64,000 nucleotides of DNA from Chalara sp. BL73 (Eukaryota; Ascomycota; Leotiomycetes; Helotiales), in assembly GCA_918026815.1 (NCBI GenBank), contig CAKJVC010000014.1, positions 186,001-250,000 on the forward strand, written 5' to 3'. This document shows positions 34,306 through 46,978 of the stretch, piece after piece. The position numbers were made by a program, and so were the translations under genes. Every line of letters starts with the position of its first letter. Position 1 is the stretch's first letter. The notes under the pieces are model-generated. The model was not told where the DNA came from. It searched no databases and worked only from the letters and a program-made list of their open reading frames with translations.

Positions 34306-35507
34306 CTAGTTATTAGCTACTAATCTTCTCAAGCCCATCAAGCCAATCCACACTGCCTCTTCTGTTCTTATAGTCCTGCTCCCCTGTCCAGGGCATACAT
34401 TGACCCATCTATCAAACACTGCCTTCGCCTCCACAGCACCTAACTTCTGCAGTTCAGAGTCATTCTTAACCGCAACCTCTAAGCCCGCCACACCTCCAAA
34501 CACAACTAGCAAATGTTTGAACCTGCCCACGATCTGTTCCTCATCTCCCTCATACAGCCTCTCAACATCGACTCCTCTCTCTGAAGTTCCGATACTGATG
34601 TCATACCCACCTTCATACGCACATTCTGTGAATACTGCACTTAGGCTCTCTGCCCTTCTCACGCTGAAGCCCCAATAATACCCAGCTTCTTCTCGCGGCT
34701 CATCTGGGCTCACAACCTCAGCTCGAATTTCTCCACTATTCGCGTCTTTCGCCGCCGCCTCCGCACCAGGTACAAATCTCAACGTGACTCTATGATTCTC
34801 GGGTATCAGATCCGGCACGGTCGCTGGTATCCTTAACCCAGCCTCCACCAATGTCCCTCGTTCATCGGCACCCGGCAACGTTACGCCCTCCCTATACGGA
34901 CACCATTCTTTAGGCTTCAGATGGTGTGGTAGGTCTAAGCTCGGCAATGTGCCGGCTGATGAAAGATTGGGGTGTATAGGAAAGAGGTGCTTTCGCAGAT
35001 GCGGAGGTGTTTCGAGGTAGCTTAGGAGCTGGAAGAGGAAGTGGTCTGGATTTGATTTGCCTGTGTATTCATCTGTTGACTTTTGGTGAAAGGTCTGAGC
35101 ATTTCCGTCGTCGAAGACTATCACTTCGTCCACACAGAAGACTGAGAGAGCACGGGCTATTTGACCGGCCATTGAGGTTTTGAGGTCATGAGATTGTGCA
35201 CTTCTCTAGTTAATAAATGTTCAAAAAGAAGAATCGAAGGAACGGACTTAGATATTATGCTCCCAGGTAGCGCAAGGCTCACAGTCCAGTCTCTCCCTTT
35301 TGTGGGCTTGTAAACCGCTGTAGGTCTGGATGTATCTTCTGCCACTGTACCGTTTGATGTACCATTTTGCACAGTAGCTAAAGGTTTTTTTAGGCTTTGC
35401 TTTGCCTCAGAAAGGCGTTTCCGCTTCTTTTTAATGTAAATTAGTATATGTAATAATCCGTCGGCGGAGTAACATCATACCTTCGCATTTGTTTCTCCTC
35501 TTCCCAT
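34306..35507 (-). CDS. SPOUT-class RNA methyltransferase (C9orf114/SPOUT1, DUF171 family), 366 aa
   Basis: Exons 35507-35481, 35426-35248 and 35200-34306 join in frame. A short basic N-terminus (MGRGETNAKKRKR) precedes WTVSLALPGSII, the family's first strand, then AGQIARALSVFCVDEVIVFDD. An inserted OB-like region covers EAGLRIP..PENHRVTLRF. The knot end contains LLVVFGGVAGLE and the final motif SRTIRTEEAVWIGLMGLRR. Such enzymes methylate RNA in the nucleus; human SPOUT1 also associates with centromeres. It is convergent with the sirtuin and divergent from the thioredoxin gene. Confidence 0.9.
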
Positions 35508-35837
35508 GGTGCAGAATAAGAGTCAAAAGATTGCCAATATATCCTCAAAATTTTTGTGAGTACTTTAGTATGATCCGAAAACCTAGAAACTCAATACCTA
35601 GTCAATTGATCGCAGCGTTAGAGGGAGGAGAGGATTGTTGTAGCATGCCTCGCTCCAAATAATTCTCCAAATTCTCGCAGCCTCGCCTGAAAAGGTGGGG
35701 CTATGGTTGATCGGAGCTTAGATACGCTCTATCTTAATGCCGAAGAACCACATATCTAGTTTACTCCCAAAGCTTCTTTCACTCTACATCGTGAAGTTCA
35801 TTCTCGCATTGCCATATCATAGCCATAATAACTCAAG
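35508..35837. other. Divergent promoter region, SPOUT methyltransferase and thioredoxin
   Basis: 330 bp shared upstream of both genes. No motif stands out. Confidence 0.5.
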
Positions 35838-36553
35838 ATGTCAGTAAATGTGGGATCTTCTGCTGAATTCAGCAAACTTCTAAGCGGCACAAGCGTCGTA
35901 GTCGCAGACTGTAAGCTTTCTCTTCCAACTTATTTATAAGCAGCTTCTTAACAATCACAGTCTACGCAGATTGGTGCGGTCCATGTCGTGCAATCGCTCC
36001 TTTCTACGAATCTCTAGCCAAGAAGCATTCCAAGCCCAAGGCTGTCGCATTCACAAAGATCAACGTCGATAACCAGAAAGAAATCGCGCAAAAATATGGC
36101 GTTGCTGCGTTCGTCACTCTCTCCCTACCTTCCCAGCCTTCTAGCTAACATTATGATAGGATGCCAACCTTCATGATCTTCCGCTCCGGCTCCGTAATAA
36201 CTACAATCAAAGGCGCTGACCAACGCGGTCTCAGCACCGCAGTTGAGAAAGCAATCGCCCTCGCCGGTCCAGCGAAACCCGTCTACTCCTCTGTGGGACG
36301 CACGCTTGGCTCCTCCACGCCTATCGCTCGCCCTATCAACTTCAAGTCTTTCATCGATACGGTCATTGCCTTCTTTGGGTTATACCTGTATAGTCTGTTC
36401 AGCTTTGATGCGTATGCAGCGGCGGAGGCGAGCCCTTTTAATATCCATAAAGTGAATGCACCTGCTGCTCCGAGGGATGCTGGAAGGAGGACCGGTGCTG
36501 CCACACAGGTAGGGAGGAAGTTAGGGACTATTTCGGATTTTGGGGCAAATTAA
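35838..36553 (+). CDS. Thioredoxin-domain protein with a hydrophobic C-terminal extension, 204 aa
   Basis: Exons 35838-35910, 35961-36108 and 36160-36553 join in frame. Residues 1-105 are a complete thioredoxin fold with DFYADWCGPC (active-site WCGPC), KINVDNQ and the cis-proline in AAMPTFMIF. The other half has a linker, then a moderately hydrophobic stretch (FIDTVIAFFGLYLYSLFSF) and an Ala/Arg-rich end. This may be a membrane anchor or a helix for partner binding. It should reduce disulfides in the cytosol or at a membrane surface. Fungal proteins of this layout exist, but the role of the tail is not known to me. Confidence 0.87.
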
Positions 36554-36970
36554 TGTGTGATTTGATGCTGGCTGGGAATTTGGCGTTCGGACAATGCGGG
36601 AACGCGGCGGGATTCTTTAATCGGTAAGCTAAGAGAAATGGGCTAATCTCATACATCGATGCGTGAGAAATAGTGAACAAGTGAGAAGTTTGTTCAACTT
36701 GGAAACTTGATTTTTAAACTCATGGGGTTTCAAGGATAAGTTGCTCCCACCTGTTGAGACGGTCTAATACCAACTAAAAAGATGGATGCTCTCCTTATTC
36801 TTTTACATCTATTACTTTGCATAATAAACTGTTTTTTACCTGTGTCGCCGATGTAGGGCTGAACACGAAAAAAAGAGTACTCATACATTGCTAGCAAACA
36901 CACCAACTATCCATGCACACAAGAATTAATCCATGCTACAAAGACCAAAATTTAGCTTAACCACAGCTAT
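36554..36970. other. Convergent intergenic region
   Basis: About 0.42 kb between the 3' ends of the thioredoxin gene and the large unrecognised gene. Nothing is recognised. Confidence 0.5.
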
Positions 36971-39900
36971 CTACTCGGCATCAACCCAAATCCGAAAATG
37001 CTTCTTTTCAGGCCCGTTTTTGACCTTCTTATGAAACATGCTCTGTAGCGTCTCCTTAACCTCTTCCCATTCCTCTTCATTTCCCCTTCCTACCTCAAAA
37101 CTCTGCTTATTATAAAAGACAGGGGAAACACTCACTGCCTGCAGCTCCCCAAAATTTATACCAGATCTTTGAGACACTACCTCGAAGAATGAGGAGAGCG
37201 AGAGTTTGGCAATAGTACAGAAGGGAATCGGATGCTCGACATCCAGATCGTTGTTTGCTAGATGAAAGATGAATTCTAAGACGGGCTGTGCTGATGGATG
37301 CTGGTTGAGGGAGGGGGGAGAATGTTGGCGCGGGTGCGGGATGAGGTCTGTTGAAGGCGGAGGTGGCTTGGAGGGTAATGTTGAGAACGAGCTCGGCGGA
37401 GGAATGAAGGCGTAAGGGCGACGAGACGGGCCGGTGAGCGCCGTTGGCGATGGCGTCTGGGATGGCGTTATTGGTTCGGGTACGGGTGATAGATGTGCGC
37501 TCGTTTGGGGCTGTGTGCTGTTAGATTGTTTCTTTGAGGGAAATTGACCAGGCCGGGAAATTTTTCAAGGCTAAAATGCAAGTACTACTATAGCATACGT
37601 ACCTTGGGGGTGTTCGTGGCATTCTTCCAGCCACCACTTGCATGTTCCGAAATCCGAGAAGGAAGATATCTGCCAAACCTATCTATTAGCTTTATCGAAT
37701 TCGTAGAGCCTTTATCCACAGAAAGGTTTAAGAAACATACTGGGTCATTTGTTGTTTTGGTGGAGATGCTTCATGCGGTACAGACGAGTTCTTGTCAATC
37801 ACAGTGCCAACTTCTCGCGGCGTAGATACACCTTGTGGTAACGCATGAGAACATGTATCCGCCGTTCTGGCAAATTTTACACCTTCTTGGGACGGCCATG
37901 AACTTGAAAGTAAATGCCGGGAAGAATCTGTCGGGTTGGGATAATGCTGGCCATGATAATGTACGGGCCGACCGCTTTGATTGCTTTGAATACCATGCTT
38001 GGTCATAGGAATAGCAGCTACTTTCTGGGCAGGTTTCTGAGAGTCAGGAAACTTTGCGCTTGTGCTAAAACCTTGCGTAATTTCATTTGTCGATTTGGGT
38101 ATGGTGGTTGTATGCTCTGGCTGGTCAACGTGTGCACAATTCTGTAGGTTTGTTAGATGATCAAGCAACAGGGGAAGGAGAAGACTCACATTAGGGAACT
38201 TAATTCCCTTCTCAGCTATCTGAGTATGCTCCCAGTATCGATAGACATTAATTGGTATTTGATGTTGGCCAAGGAACGCCAGAAAGTCAGCTTTATATGT
38301 GAATGAGGGGATGCCTTCTGTTGTCGCAAGTTGATGAACTAGTTGAGAATCCTGCTCTAATCGTTGAAATTGAGATGGGTGAAGACTTTGGCGACAACGA
38401 TCGCGTATAGTAGCTGGATAGTTATTTGAATTTGGAACGTATTCAGTCGTTGACATGTGCTGCGAAGCATTCATTGGCAGTTGTCCTGCACCTCGTGAGC
38501 TTCTTAGAGCCTGAGTAACTGCTTCGCCACTCATGGCCGAGACACTTTCGGTGGGTGATTCGCGAGTAATATTTCCCATTTCCGTGACCTTTGAGATAGC
38601 CTTGCGAAGGGAATCTGGGTTCATAGCGATGCCTGATATAGTTTTGTTTATCTCACGAAAGGCAGATCTCTCGCAGTTGAGTACAAATGGATTCTGTGGT
38701 CCATGTCAGCAGCATTCACTTTATGCAAACAGTTCTGTTTCGTAACGTCAACTCTCTCAGGCCGTTGTCCTCTCTCCTTTCTATTGTTTTCAAATAGCAA
38801 ATGTGCCGTGTTTCGAGATGGGCCATATTTTAGAACCAGGGCGGATAGTCATGATCTACTGTGTGCTTTATTCAAAGAAATACTCGAACAAAGCTTACAT
38901 TCTTCCTCAAATACACTTCTCCGTTAGACTCCAATGACTTGTTATTTTCATTCTGTATATTTTTATTATCGGCACCACCTATTGAAAGCGCTGGTAGGTT
39001 GTATGTACTCGTAATTGATTGTGGTCGCTCATTAGTTCGTAGGATATCATGTTCTGGTGAAAATATCTTGGTAGGGGCTTTCACGTTGGCTGGCGATGTG
39101 CATGCAGGCGAGAATGGTGATGAAGACGAGTCTGAAGCGGACGTCGCTGAAGATATAGTTACTTCACGATGAATCTCAGTACGAGAGGGCTCTGTAGGTG
39201 TTTGACTGAAGAGTCGTAGAGACTCTTCGCATTGTGCTGAGTTGCCACCTGGACCTTGAGACTTCTCGGCGTTTGGGTAAACAGCAGATGGCGAGATAGA
39301 TGCCCTTGAGATAGCTTTGCCTAAATCAGTCCGTACTGTCGTATTTTCTGGGCTCTTTCTTGAATTCTGATCAAGTGAAAAACTATCGGAACTCAACTCT
39401 TGCTCAGGATCCGAGATCGAAACATCTATCTCGGGTGGATGGTTCAGAGGAACGACCTGTGGCGTGACAAGCACAAAGGTTTCGTCGTCAATTTCCTTGA
39501 GTGCACTACCTGCTAGAGCTTGAAGACTCTCTTGTGGCATTGCGTGTTGTGATCTCTGAGTGATATTTGGGAATGTAATCGGCGACTTGGGAATGTGTGG
39601 CTTGGTGATTTTCCTTCTCTTTTTGGGCCTGTGTATATCATCTGGCGAAGTGGCTTCTCGATCCACTCTCCACTATGTCACCGTTAGATTTCTCTATATG
39701 TAAATGTAGGTAATGAGATGCGATAATGATTGTGTCCCCAATACCATGCCCCTTCCTTAGGAACACTTCTTTCTCATATTCTTTGGAAATAAGCCATTAA
39801 ATCACCTACATGCTCCTCCCTGCTATCCCAGAGTTGCTGGAACCGTCTAGTCTTGGCAACGCTCTCATCAGATCGTTTCTCCAAGAAGCAGTGCCCGATG

Positions 39901-41145
39901 AACTCATTCGTTAAGTGTGTTACTACCAAACTATCAACTCTCAACTTTTGCTTTACTGTAGCCCTAACCTACTTCGATCACCCACACGCTTCTCCAACTT
40001 CGTATATTGGGGCCTATTCAAGGAATGATCTAACTCAGTTCCTTTCCTCAATTTATCTACAACCTCTCTATATATACCGTGCTTGAGGTCATCTGAGAAG
40101 TAGAAGTTGCGCTGATGCATAAAATAGGAGATAATTGGGTCAGCAGCTTCGGGCCATTTGCAGTTGTTACCTTGCGATAACCATTCATGCGTAAATTCCG
40201 TGATGACATTCATACATCTGTATGGGGCCAGGTCTTTAACGTGGCGGATAGCTGCTGGTCGATTAACTATATGCTTGTTAGCCTATTTTATCCATCGACA
40301 AAAGAAGAAAACATCAGTATAGAAATAGAAACTACATCTTTCTGAATCCTCCAGCCAAGGTTTCAAGTGGTGTGCTGGATCCAATCCAATAAAATTATTT
40401 GTGTTGCCACGATGCCATTCGGCTACGCCTTCTTGCTGTGATCTACTTTGAGCCGTCCGACTGAAACTTCGGCGGGGGACAACTTGAGCTTCCTCCTTGA
40501 TGGGGAATTCAAGCTCAGCTTCTGCATCTCGTTCGTGCTTCCGCCTTTTTGCGTCATCCAGTTCTATTTACAAGTTAATGTAGCTCCTCTAACCGTTTGA
40601 TATCATGCGAATACAAGCATAGATGTCTTTGCATGAAGGGGCGACTCGAAGAAGACCTTAGAAGAGCTTGATCGAGCCAAACTGTGAGGGAGATCCAAGT
40701 ATCAAAGGTAGCGTGTTGCTCACGTTTGTTGTTATACGCTCTGTACCTAAATATCTGAGCAACTCCTTCACTGATACTACGTATGTTAGTAAATTATAGC
40801 ATGTCTTTACCAAGAGTCTCACGTATCCCTATCGTCTGGCCAAATAACATATCCATTCAGATTTGGCGGGAAGAGGCGCTCTCCCCTCCGTTCCTCCTCT
40901 AGAAATGCGGCTGCACATAATCGAGCCTCCACTGGGGATGCCCTGTTGTTTGGAGGGACTTTGTGCCCTCGATATTCATATTCCTCTAAGAAGTCTCGTG
41001 TCTCCTTCTTTAGTGCTGTGGAATCACGGGTAGAAGAACCCTTCTCATAGCCTAGGACAGAGCAAACGTTTTCCAAGTTCAACTTGTTCCACCGCGCCCA
41101 TGTGTCAAGATCCGGATCGTAAAGCATATAGGGATTCGTAGGCAT
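36971..41145 (-). CDS. Large unrecognised nuclear-type protein, about 1129 aa, about 10 exons
   Basis: Exons inferred on the minus strand: 41145-40823, 40770-40646, 40563-40336, 40266-39969, 39930-39810, 39672-38899, 38693-38190, 38141-37741, 37678-37603 and 37510-36971. All phases agree; the exon 2 donor (GTCGCC) and exon 4 donor (GTTAGG) are weak. The N-terminus is globular (MLYDPDLDTWARWN; NNRASPVEARLCAAAFLEEE). Basic patches follow (KRRKHERD, PKKRRKITKP), then a long Ser/Pro-rich disordered middle. A short conserved-looking block (FLAFLGQHQIPINVYRYWEH) and a structured C-terminus (FHLANNDLDVEHPIPF; HFRIWVDAE) complete it. The NLS-like patches suggest a chromatin or DNA-linked role. Two adjacent genes cannot be fully excluded. 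Confidence 0.6.
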
Positions 41146-41768
41146 TTGGGCAGCTTTGAGAAGAATACTAATAGTGAAAGCGGATGGTTTTTATTAAAGA
41201 GAATTAAAAAAAGGGAATAAATTTTCGCCCGTAGTCGTTGCCTAGTATATTAAGCAAATAAATAACTAAGCGCATGAAGCCTCCCTAGCATAGTATGTGC
41301 TTGCATTGCGCGACATACATTGAAACTTAGCCAGGATTCGATAGGATAGAATCGGCTAAAAAAAAATATGCACTTGCATGGAACTGACAAAAAAAATAAT
41401 TGTGTTGGTGGGTCTGTATTAACTTAAGATATCAATCATGAACCTGACCAATGAAACCCCTAGACTGTTGGAATTGTGCAACCACACCATCGCAACGGAT
41501 AATCAATAAATGAGAGGCTTGAGGAAGAATTCAGAGACACACCATTTATGAAATATGTAGGGATGATGCAACAACACTTGGGTAGAGACGTATCTTTTGC
41601 AACTGTCATTGGTTGAGTGTAGAGATATAGTTGGCCGATAACATAAAAGTTGACCAGTCGAAATACCAATGTGTCCCCGCTTCCCCTCACTTAACCTAAG
41701 GCGGGAAGCATCTGATCCTCCTAAAATACGACAGCGATGTTGATACGATGGGTATCCCGGATTCATGC
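41146..41768. other. Intergenic region between two minus-strand genes
   Basis: About 0.62 kb holding the 3' flank of the RBM5-like gene and the promoter of the large unrecognised gene. Runs of A (41361-41368, 41391-41397) are seen. No coding frame is convincing. Confidence 0.5.
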
Positions 41769-44328
41769 CTATGCCATGCTCTGAAATCTTTCCTTTGCCT
41801 TGTCTTTCGCTTTACTTACGAAGTCGGCGTAACTACCTTTAGTTTGTCGGCTTGCTTCCTCAACTGCGTCGCCAAGCTTTCCACCAACAGCACCAAGTCC
41901 AACACCTTGGCTATAAGCTTCAGTTGTGATCACTTCAGTACGGCCAGTTCCTTGTGCACCTAGTCCTTCTCCAACAGACCACCCCATTTTACCCAATAGA
42001 GCCGCACCCTTAGATGGCACTGGCACATCGTCTGTTGCTTTCCGTACTGTCGGGATTTGTGTAGTATCCTTTGATAAGCGATTGTGCTGTTGAGGAGCTG
42101 GCTGTTTTGGCTGGTTGAAAGCTGTTCTGCGTTCCTTTGCCCTATCTCGATAAACCGAGCTCTCTATGTCCGCCTCGGAGTTTGTAGACTTAGTAAGTTT
42201 GGCAAGAGCTTTCGCTACAAGAATCTCATTTTGCAGATTATCCCTGTGAAGCTGACTCATGCGTTCGTGTTTACTGACTTCCGCTACTGTTTTAAACTGG
42301 CGTGAGCAAAGGAGACAGCAATTACGCTGTGAATCCACAAAGGTTTGATTCGGTGGTGTTTCCGATGGAGCTACTGATGCCTGTTTTGCACTTGCAGACT
42401 GGGTTTCTAATGGAGAATCCGTTTCCTGATCATCCTTCGTTGGTAAACCATGAAGCTCTGCATGTCGATTGGTCCAAAATTGGAGATGAGGCGCCACAAC
42501 TTTTTTGTTGGAAACGGCAGCATCCTTTTCCACTTTTCTTTTCTTCGATTTTGGTTCTCCATCTTTATCGACGGGCAGAAGACCTTCGCGCGCGGCAGCC
42601 ACAGCAAGATTGGCATGCTCACGTTCTCGTGTTTTGCTAGCAGTAAGCACAGGCGGGGCTACGGTGATGAGCTCATTTACATATGCTGCCTCGTCCCAAT
42701 ACATGAGTCTTAATGCGGGGTTAAGAAGAGGATTGAATGTGAACTTCTCTGACTCTGGATCGAGTAGTTGTAGAACAGGCACGAATACCCCGGCGTGAAT
42801 ATAAGATACCAATACAGGCTTGCTAGAAATTGTGAACCGCTCACTCGCTTTGAACTTGGCCATGGCTGCTTGTGCGTCGTCGACAGTGCTAAACTCTGCA
42901 AATCCGTATCTCCAGGACTCATTAGTTTTCCTATCTCGTACAAGTAGTACCCGCTGGAGTGATCCTTCTTTAGCACCTAGACTTGAATCACTGGATGTCG
43001 ATGATATCTTTTTCTTGCTTCCTGCGGCATCCGAAGCAGCCTGGCTAGGCTTAGACTTGTAGAGTTTGCTGATTCCCTTAGACAATATTTCCTCGTTCAC
43101 ACCTGGTTCGAGTCCCCGAACTAAGAGAAACTGAGAAGCAGCATTATCAGGAGATGCATCGCTGTCTCCAGTCGTTGCGAAACCAGAAAATGCTGACATA
43201 TTAGGTTGGGCGACGACCAGACCATGTGAAGAAGACCCTTTGAAGCTTTAGTGCAAATCAAAAATGACAGTAACCAAAATACTTACGCGTTCTAGGCGCA
43301 TTGCAGCGATGGCATAGGATTCTGTGAGAGTAATTCACAAGATAACACTAGTTCATGTAAGCAAGACCTATCTCGATCGACTCATGGGCCTTACCACATC
43401 ACACTTCCAGTCATCCTCACTCCGGCCAGCGTGTGCTCGATCATCCTTCTCTCGACTATATGCAATTCGAACTTTGATTGGCCCAGCCTCGCTCACGGCG
43501 CTTGGATCGTATGCGCCATACAAAGACACGGCTGGGTAATACTCATCGAGGAATGCTCTAGCTTCGGGAAGTCCGACAAATTGCACGAATGCAAATTGAC
43601 GTGATAATCCTAGTGCACTGTTAGAACACACTCATGCAAAATAGTGCTTGAGGATCCTACCCGTTCTTTTATCCTTGATCAATCGGACCTCTTCGATAGC
43701 TTGGACTCTGAGCCGACGTTGTAATTCATTCAAGATCTATAAATCGACATAAGCGGCCGAGAAGGCCAATTCTATGCTTAGCCAGAATTCCAATATTTGT
43801 TATTGAGCACTTAGGCTGAAATTGGGTAGTTCAAGGAGTATATATGGGATCGTAAATGAAGGGAAATTGGGCGGCCAACGTCTTCCTGAGTCATGTCCAT
43901 AGGGAGTCCTTCCAATATCACGGTTCGGTTGGGAGCTGCGCCATAGTATGGCGAACGACTCCGACTTCGATTTCGAGGGGATTCGTATCCTTCTTGATCA
44001 CGATCTGTATATCTGCCTCGTCCCTCTCTCCGTGGTGATCTTGAGCGACTATATTCATGTTCATGATGGTCATTATATCGGTCATCTCGTTGGTATGCAG
44101 TTTCGACATCCCATTCTCCGGCGGGGCCTCGTGGAGGTGTCCTTCGATTATCTTCAGACATCCAGTATTAGCACATATTCAGGGATGGTTTCTATCTCCA
44201 AATAATCGATTACCCTTCCGGTATGTGTTATAGCCTTGGGATGAGCTTCGATGATAATCATCATAAGGCTGATCATCGTACATTTTCGAATCATGGCCAG
44301 ATGGCCTTACAGGACGATTGCGATCCAT
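41769..44328 (-). CDS. RBM5/RBM10-like splicing factor (RRM, RanBP2 finger, RRM, C2H2, G-patch), 735 aa
   Basis: Exons 44328-44214, 44151-43880, 43736-43661, 43609-43395, 43347-43287 and 43237-41769 join in frame. In order: an Arg/Ser/Tyr-rich N-terminus, RRM1 (TVILEGLPMDMT; RQFAFVQF), and a RanBP2-type zinc finger split by an intron (DDWKCDVC, then LCHRCNAPRTR). RRM2 follows (FLLVRGLEPGV; YGFAEFS), then a C2H2 finger (CLLCSRQFKTVAEVSKHERMSQLH) and a G-patch (KGAALLGKMGWSVGEGLG). This is the RBM5/10 order, acting in early spliceosomes and 3' splice-site choice; the OCRE domain is not seen. It is divergent from the molybdopterin synthase gene. Confidence 0.92.
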
Positions 44329-44595
44329 GATTGGACTTGTAGATAGAAGCTGCTCTGATACCGTTGATTTAAGAGTTGAAAGACATGAATGAGCTGTAAA
44401 TGAGTGCACCGATATGCGAGGAACAATGGAGTGGCAGTTTGTCAAGTTTCAAGCTTAAACGAGGCTGACACTGACCGGTCCACTTCCTTGGCCCTCAGCG
44501 CTAACAGTCACGTGGACTTCTGTGCTAAATGAAAAGCATCCACTCATCTTCTTTCATCACTAAGCACATCTGACAGTTTCGCCCAATATTAGTTG

Positions 44596-45131
44596 ATGAT
44601 TATGGCGAAAGAGTTGCAAGAGGATGATTGCTTTGTCGCTTTGACCCACGTCCATCTAGATGCAAAAGCTATCATGGATCTTGTTCGAAGCCCCAAGGCT
44701 GGTGCCATAGTGATCTTTGCAGGTGATTGACTTGACCTTAGGAATTACTTGTAATTGATGGGTTACCAGGGACTACTCGTGATAACTTTGGTGGCAAGCC
44801 AGTAAAGGAGTTACAATATACATCTTACGAGCCACGAGCTCTGCGGACTATGTTGGATATCTGTAAGGATATCCGTCAGAAACACTCTCTTGTTTCTATT
44901 GCCATGATCCATCGTCTTGGGGTTGTGCCTATCGGCGAAGAAAGTATCCTGATTGCTGTATCATCACCGCATCGTCAGGCTGCTTGGAAGGCCGGGGAGG
45001 AAGCTCTAGAAGAGTGCAAAGCAAAAGTTGAGGTTTGGAAGAGGGAAGAATTCGGTGGCGACGACGGCGGCGTATGGCGAGCAAATCGTGATGGTGCTGT
45101 CGGCTCAAGGATAGACAATATCCAACAGTGA
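44596..45131 (+). CDS. Molybdopterin synthase, large catalytic subunit (MoaE/MOCS2B), 162 aa
   Basis: Exons 44596-44722 and 44770-45131 join in frame. Family motifs are GAIVIFAGTTRDNFGGK, LQYTSYEPRA, HRLGVVPIGE (substrate-binding His-Arg) and the catalytic lysines in KAKVEVWKREEF. With the MoaD-type small subunit it inserts dithiolene sulfur into precursor Z to make molybdopterin, needed for nitrate reductase and other molybdoenzymes. Two in-frame ATGs lie six bases apart (44596, 44602) and either could serve. It is divergent from the RBM5-like gene; the 267 bp between contain a CACGTG at 44509-44514. Confidence 0.93.
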
Positions 45132-45887
45132 CCATTACGCTCGCAATTGGTCGAGCTGGTGGCTGAAAGAACGACATTTTATAGCTCGGATGTCTATCCT
45201 GCGTCCAAAGATTGCCACTAGCTGTGAGCCGCCTACGTATATCACGTTGTGTGATTATCGAAATATTGCTTCATGTCTGCCTACCTAACACTTACCAACA
45301 GTCAAACTACACCAGCCGTGTATCGATATAGCATGAAAGCACCTTTACATGCAACACAGAAGCAAAGAAGCTAGTGAACAAAAGTCATTGGCCAAGGTTC
45401 TAATTCTTCAAGGTAGCAACGCTATTCCGACACCATTTTGCCACTACAAGTCGAAACTGTAGACCATAGCTACTTAAATTGCAATTAAAGCTTGGCCAAA
45501 GGATATCCCGATACTATTAGCCAAGAGCGCATGATCACTCACTCAGGACCAAGAGATTGGAGCTTCATTATTCATTTCCTGCGTCACCGCATCGTTTTAG
45601 CCATTGCCTTTCAATGAGGCAATCAAATGGGAAAACAATTCCCCAAGTGCTTCTATAATGCTTAGTCAGCAGGTGTAACATTCCCTCCCCGTTTCCCCGC
45701 ATTCTCTCGTTGTATTAGCGCTTTGCCTTACTTGTAGTATTGCTACCTTTCATACCGCGACTAGTTTACCAAGACAAGAATCATCTCAATTTGTTCAAAT
45801 ACCAGTTTCTTTACCACTCCTGTGATCTCAATATAATCCCCATTCTACTTCAAAACAAAACACAACCCATTGTTACTCGCTTTTAAC
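45132..45887. other. Intergenic region upstream of the second SDR gene
   Basis: About 0.76 kb. The last 150 bp are pyrimidine-rich, as in a fungal promoter. No coding frame is recognised. Confidence 0.5.
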
Positions 45888-46978
45888 ATGTATCCATATC
45901 GCGCCTTTCGCAAATTTTGTCAGATATCCCTCAGACAGAGTCGTTCCCGCACGCTGATGACCCTCCCTTCGTTCTCCCTTGAAGGGAAGACATGTGTCGT
46001 TACTGGTGCCGGACGAGGTTTAGGGAAGGAATTCTTGACAGCATTTGCTCTCAGCGCTGCTCGTGGGGCTTGCGTTGATCTTAATCTAAAACGTGGCCAG
46101 GATTCGATAAAGCACATTGTGGAATATATTTCCACTCAGGATGTTCCCAAAGATTATGCTCCTGAGCTTCGTGCATATGCTTGCGATGTGACCTCGGAAT
46201 CACAAGTCAAGGATACATGGGCTGCTATAGTCAAAGACTTTGGCAAAGTCGATGTTGTGGTAACAGCTGCGGGCATTGTTGAAAATTTCGAAGCCGAGAA
46301 TTACGCCTATGACGCTTGGAGGAGGATGATTGATATCAACTTGAATGGCAGCTTCCTGTTTGCAAGAGAAGCAGGGAAATACTGGATAGACCAGAAAATT
46401 AAGGGAAACCTTATTTTGATATCGTCTATGAGCTCGAAAATATGTGTCCGGCCACAAAAGCAGGCTGCGTACAATGCAGTGAGTCCTTCACCAATCACAT
46501 GATTGACTCAAGCCCGTTGATACAAATCGTCTGGCACTAACGTTCTTTCTTATTTCGCTGATAAATTCATAGTCAAAAGGCGCCGTTTCATTGATGGGTA
46601 GAAGTCTTGCAACAGAGGTGATTCAGTCTAAGTGTCAATCAAGACATGACTTACGTAGCATTTAGTGGGGCCCGAAAGGGATTCGAGTCAACCAGCTTTG
46701 CCCAGGTTATATGAAAACCGACTTAATTATTGACCTTCTAGCTCACGAAGGGAAGCACATCGAGGAGAACTGGGTGAAAGATATTCCTATGGGACGTCTC
46801 GGCAAGCCTAGTGAGTTGCAAGGCACGATCGTCTGGATGGCATCTGATGCATCTTCGTACCTCAATGGCAGTGATATTGTGAGTCCTTTCCAAATGCCTG
46901 TCGTTCTTTTATACATTGTGGCTATGCCTTCCGTCCTAACCAACCTAGGTCGTCGATGGTGGCTACACATGCTGGTAG
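45888..46978 (+). CDS. Short-chain dehydrogenase/reductase, 292 aa, 4 exons
   Basis: Exons 45888-46478, 46573-46617, 46666-46878 and 46949-46978 join in frame. The cofactor motif is TGAGRGLG and the catalytic Ser lies in ISSMSS. The YNASK active site is split by intron 1 (YNA, then SK). VNQLCPGYMKT and the end VVDGGYTCW are normal. The N-terminus before the fold (MYPYRAFRKFCQISLRQSRSR) is basic and Arg/Ser-rich with no acidic residues, as in a mitochondrial targeting sequence; a second ATG at 45957 would remove it. The sorbose/mannitol-dehydrogenase-like subgroup is possible. Substrate not proven. Confidence 0.9.

Noticed and set aside
38694..38898. Possible extra exon in the large unrecognised gene (a protein-like frame containing KYGPSRN and LLFENNRKERG)
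   Set aside because: No splice choice joins it in phase without a stop, whereas a single 205-bp intron joins both sides in phase.
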